NCBI GenBank assembly: GCA_021779955.1
Contig: JAJXZS010000033.1
Span: 49,880 to 113,879 of the forward strand
Source of the DNA: Chloroflexota bacterium
GTDB taxonomy: Bacteria; Chloroflexota; Anaerolineae; Anaerolineales; Anaerolineaceae
Direction of reading: 5' to 3'
Length of the DNA stretch: 64,000 nt
The translations under genes and the position numbers were made by a program. Each line of letters begins with the position of its first letter. The stretch's first letter is position 1. The notes below the pieces were generated by a model. The model made no database searches, had not been told where the DNA came from, and saw only the letters and a program-made list of their open reading frames with translations. Shown one piece after another: positions 61,610 to 64,000 of this stretch.

Positions 61610-63397
61610 ATGAAGAGTTTGCCATATGCCTGGAAAGTCGTCCTGCCATTCCTTGTGTTACTGGTTGTGGCATTGGCAGTGCTAAACATCTTCGTTTCCA
61701 CCGCGATCAACCAATTCTCGATCAATAATTGGGAGCTGAATCTTCTTCAACAAGCCCATCTTTACGCGGCAGATGCAGCTCCCCTGATACAAAAGGGGGA
61801 ACCTTACGCTGAGGTTCAAGCCCTGGCCCTCTCGCAGCAATCCAATTCAAACGTACGTGTGACCATAATATTGCCCAACGGCACAGTGATTGGCGAATCG
61901 GCAATACAACTCAATCTGCTCGACAATCATTTGCTCCGCCCAGAGATCCAGGGAGCGCTTGCCGGAAGGGATGCCACTGAAATCCGCACGAGCGCGACCT
62001 TAAATACCGAATACCTCTATGCCGCCGTGCCTGTTTACAATGCCAATCAGATCATTGGTGTTGTCCGCCTCGCAATCCCCCTGGACACTCTGCAAAAAGC
62101 CATTCAGACCATCCGCAACGTCGATTTGGGCACCATGCTGATAGCAGTGATCATTGGCATTGCGCTTGCCATTCTCCTCACTGCCCGCGGGGTCAATCCG
62201 CTGCGCAAGCTCACCCAGGATGTCGAGCAGATCACCGCGAGCGAAGAATTCAGCGAGCTGCCTGCGAACCTCAACAGGGATGAGATCGGCACACTGACGA
62301 CTTCGTTCAACAAGCTCATCAATACTCTCAATCAGAGAATCTCCAACGTCAAATCCGAGCAGGCAACCCTCGATGCGGTCCTGTCCAACATGTCTGACGG
62401 TGCGATGATCATTCAGGAAGACAGCACTGTGCAACTGATCAACCGGGCGGCAATCAACCTTTTCGATGTGCATGAAGTGCCAAACACCAATGCTTCGCTT
62501 ATCGAAGTCATCCGCGTTCACCAGGTTTACGACCTTTGGAAGAAATGCCTTTCCAGCGGGCAGGTCCACGAAATCACACTCGAATTACTTCACGAGAAAC
62601 GGTACATCCAGCTGATTGCCTCCTCGCTGGGTGCTTCCATGCCCGGGGCAACCCTGATCCTCGCGCAGGACCTCACCCGCCTGCACCACCTGGAAATGGT
62701 GCGCCGCGATTTCGTCAGCAACGTTTCTCATGAACTGAGGACGCCGCTGGCATCGATGAAATCGCTCACCGAATCACTGCAGCAGAGTGTAAAGGATGAT
62801 CCGCAGAACACCGCGCGCTTCCTCAACCTGATGGACGACGAAATCGATAATATGACACAGATGGTCGAGGAATTCCTCGAACTGGCGAAGATCGAAAGCG
62901 GAAGGGTGCCCTTCATGATCGCGCCGGTGCTGCCCTCGAGTTTCATCGACCCGGCGGTCGAACGCATGAGACTCCAGGTGGAACGCGCTGGGCTGACGCT
63001 GAATACACGCTTCGAAGAAGCTCTACCCCAGGTGATGGCAGACTCGCCCAGGATTCAGGAAGTGATCGTCAACTTGCTGCATAATGCCATCAAATTTACG
63101 CCGCCGGGCGGCAAGATCGAGATCACTGCCAGGTCGGCAAACAAATTCCTCGAAGTCGCCATTTCGGATACCGGCGTGGGGATCAAGGCAACCGACCTCG
63201 ACAGGATTTTCGAACGGTTCTACAAGACCGATAAAGCCCGCGCCAGCGGCGGCACAGGGCTCGGTCTTTCGATCGCACGCCACACCGTCGAAGCACACGG
63301 CGGCAGGATTTGGGTGGACAGCGTCGAAGGCGAGGGCAGCACATTCACATTTACCCTTCCCCTGGCCCAACAACCGGAGCAGAAAAAAACTGCGTAG
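61610..63397 (+). CDS. Sensor histidine kinase, PhoR/WalK-like
   Basis: 595 aa. Two spans (about 9-32 and 175-192) bracket an extracytoplasmic sensor domain; then HAMP (about 193-245), PAS (about 250-355), HisKA with phospho-His374 in FVSNVSHELRTPLASMKSL, and HATPase_c with N box IVNLLHNAIKFTPPGG, G1 DTGVGI and G2 GGTGLGLSIARHTVEAHGG. Start at the ATG at 61610, GAGG five bases upstream. It pairs with the preceding regulator. Confidence 0.95.
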   Translation: MKSLPYAWKVVLPFLVLLVVALAVLNIFVSTAINQFSINNWELNLLQQAHLYAADAAPLIQKGEPYAEVQALALSQQSNSNVRVTIILPNGTVIGESAIQLNLLDNHLLRPEIQGALAGRDATEIRTSATLNTEYLYAAVPVYNANQIIGVVRLAIPLDTLQKAIQTIRNVDLGTMLIAVIIGIALAILLTARGVNPLRKLTQDVEQITASEEFSELPANLNRDEIGTLTTSFNKLINTLNQRISNVKSEQATLDAVLSNMSDGAMIIQEDSTVQLINRAAINLFDVHEVPNTNASLIEVIRVHQVYDLWKKCLSSGQVHEITLELLHEKRYIQLIASSLGASMPGATLILAQDLTRLHHLEMVRRDFVSNVSHELRTPLASMKSLTESLQQSVKDDPQNTARFLNLMDDEIDNMTQMVEEFLELAKIESGRVPFMIAPVLPSSFIDPAVERMRLQVERAGLTLNTRFEEALPQVMADSPRIQEVIVNLLHNAIKFTPPGGKIEITARSANKFLEVAISDTGVGIKATDLDRIFERFYKTDKARASGGTGLGLSIARHTVEAHGGRIWVDSVEGEGSTFTFTLPLAQQPEQKKTA

Positions 63398-63490
63398 ATT
63401 TGCTGGCGGGGCACTCGGATTCATTATAATAGTGCAGCACTCAGCCGGCGTTTCGTCGCGCCTGCGAACCCCGCTGGAGATACCTAGTTG

Positions 63491-63820
63491 ATGGTAGACA
63501 CCGAAATCAAACCACAGACTTACGCCATAACCACCCGCGATCTCGATATTTACTATGGTAGTTTTCGAGCAGTCAAGGGTGTGAATCTTGATATCGAACC
63601 GCGCAAGATTACGGCGATCATCGGGCCATCCGGCTGCGGTAAAAGCACTGTGCTGCGCTGTTTCAACCGGATGAACGATTTTATTCCCGGTGCACGGATT
63701 ACAGGAAGCGTCCTCTTCCATGGGTTGGATATCTACGATCCAAAAGTCGATGCAGTAAATGTGCGGAAGCAGATCGGAATGGTGTTCCAAAAACCGAACC
63801 CCTTCCCCAAATCCATTTTC
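63491..63820 (+). CDS. pstB: Phosphate ABC transporter ATP-binding protein PstB, interrupted
   Basis: Couples ATP hydrolysis to phosphate uptake through PstAC. About 110 residues are present: [20 protein letters not shown], Walker [21 protein letters not shown] and [20 protein letters not shown] with the Q-loop. Normal PstB continues DNVAYG; here the reading changes at 63821 into unrelated AT-rich sequence, and the rest (signature, Walker B, H-loop) is missing. Its place after the two-component genes supports a phosphate regulon. The break is probably an assembly join, not a real mutation. ATG 63491 or TTG 63488 as start. Confidence 0.88.
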
Positions 63821-64000
63821 AATATTGGGATTCATTTGCACTGCTTGTTCAAGGAGATCACGTGCTTTTTTAACATTGGGTAACATCGCCATTCCGCCAC
63901 GATGTGATGAATAAGAACTTAAAATGGTTCCATACCAAACCATGATTCGTGCATTATTCGGGTATTTTTCATTGGCTTGTTTGGCTTCTTCAATTAATTT
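63821..64000 (-). CDS. Fragment of a TPR-type protein from a different genome (probable assembly chimera)
   Basis: The last 180 bases are open on the minus strand for exactly 60 codons, reading [20 protein letters not shown] then [19 protein letters not shown] and ending [15 protein letters not shown]. This is a tetratricopeptide-like helix pair of the kind found in a proteobacterial TPR family (…KARxLLExAxxxxPN…). Codon use (AAA, GAA, TTA, ATT) and A+T content differ sharply from the rest of the window. Both ends are cut. See the finding on the junction. Confidence 0.6.

Noticed and set aside
63023..63943. 306-codon minus-strand frame spanning the pstB/TPR junction
   Set aside because: It joins the foreign TPR fragment to antisense of pstB and the histidine kinase and exists only because of the junction.

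Overview
The window is 64 kb of bacterial chromosome, moderately GC-rich and densely packed, with genes on both strands in tight operons. The gene set fits a Gram-variable bacterium of the Chloroflexota, most likely class Anaerolineae: fused phosphoglucose/phosphomannose isomerase, PF06182-type ABC-2 exporter, a molybdopterin enzyme fused to a PBP-like domain, threonine/proline-rich surface proteins, FemAB proteins inside a glycan locus, and a T-box in front of leuS. This assignment is inferred from gene content, not from a marker-gene search. There is no rRNA, CRISPR array, prophage or intact insertion sequence. The last ~180 bases do not belong with the rest (see below). Layout. 1-5.7 kb (minus): end of a three-gene ABC-2 exporter, the sugar-phosphate isomerase, a 58-aa protein coupled to an AI-2E family permease, and an FHA-domain membrane protein. 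5.8-6.05 kb: a structured RNA on the minus strand with its own promoter and T-tail, read here as 6S RNA. 6.1-7.2 kb (plus): RNA 2',3'-cyclic phosphodiesterase and ribosome silencing factor RsfS. 7.2-13.5 kb (minus): a six-gene operon of proline dehydrogenase, SDR reductase, UbiA-like membrane protein, MoeA, MoeA-PBP fusion and Bcp peroxiredoxin. 14.6-23.1 kb (minus): an eight-gene glycan operon that begins with RidA and an orphan response regulator lacking its phospho-acceptor Asp, continues with GT2, polyprenyl-phosphate sugar transferase, CapD-like dehydratase and two FemAB proteins, and ends with a D-cysteine desulfhydrase/ACC-deaminase-family PLP enzyme. 23.2-32.7 kb: cytochrome bd oxidase cydAB and its assembly exporter cydDC, both on the minus strand but separated by a plus-strand prfA-prmC-tsaC translation operon; then a creatininase-family protein. 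32.8-35.8 kb (minus): one strong promoter precedes tRNA-Ala(CGC), tRNA-Ala(GGC), a leucine T-box and leuS. 35.8-36.0 kb: a remnant of an amino-acid ABC transporter ATPase. 36.2-39.9 kb (plus): M24 peptidase, esterase, MFS permease and MBL hydrolase, overlapping end to end. 39.9-42.1 kb (minus): recX-rny. 42.1-42.8 kb: an AT-rich gap with a small candidate ORF and operator-like repeats. 42.8-48.7 kb (plus): RibD-like reductase, double AHSA1 protein, malic enzyme, two small membrane proteins, PfkB kinase and M20 peptidase. 48.7-55.4 kb: surface-related proteins (membrane transglutaminase, PAP2 phosphatase, YtxH-like protein, gluzincin protease, Thr/Pro-rich secreted protein). 55.5-60.9 kb (plus): bi-domain oxidoreductase, heparinase II/III-like protein and GT4, a second glycan module. 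60.9-63.8 kb: a PhoB/PhoR-like two-component system followed by pstB, a phosphate-response arrangement. At about 63,820 pstB breaks off mid-protein and an AT-rich minus-strand fragment of a TPR protein with proteobacterial-looking sequence follows to the window end; an assembly chimera is the simplest explanation. The points most worth following up are the 6S RNA, the tRNA-Ala/T-box/leuS transcript, the RidA-to-desulfhydrase glycan operon with its non-phosphorylatable regulator and twin FemAB proteins, and the chimeric junction.
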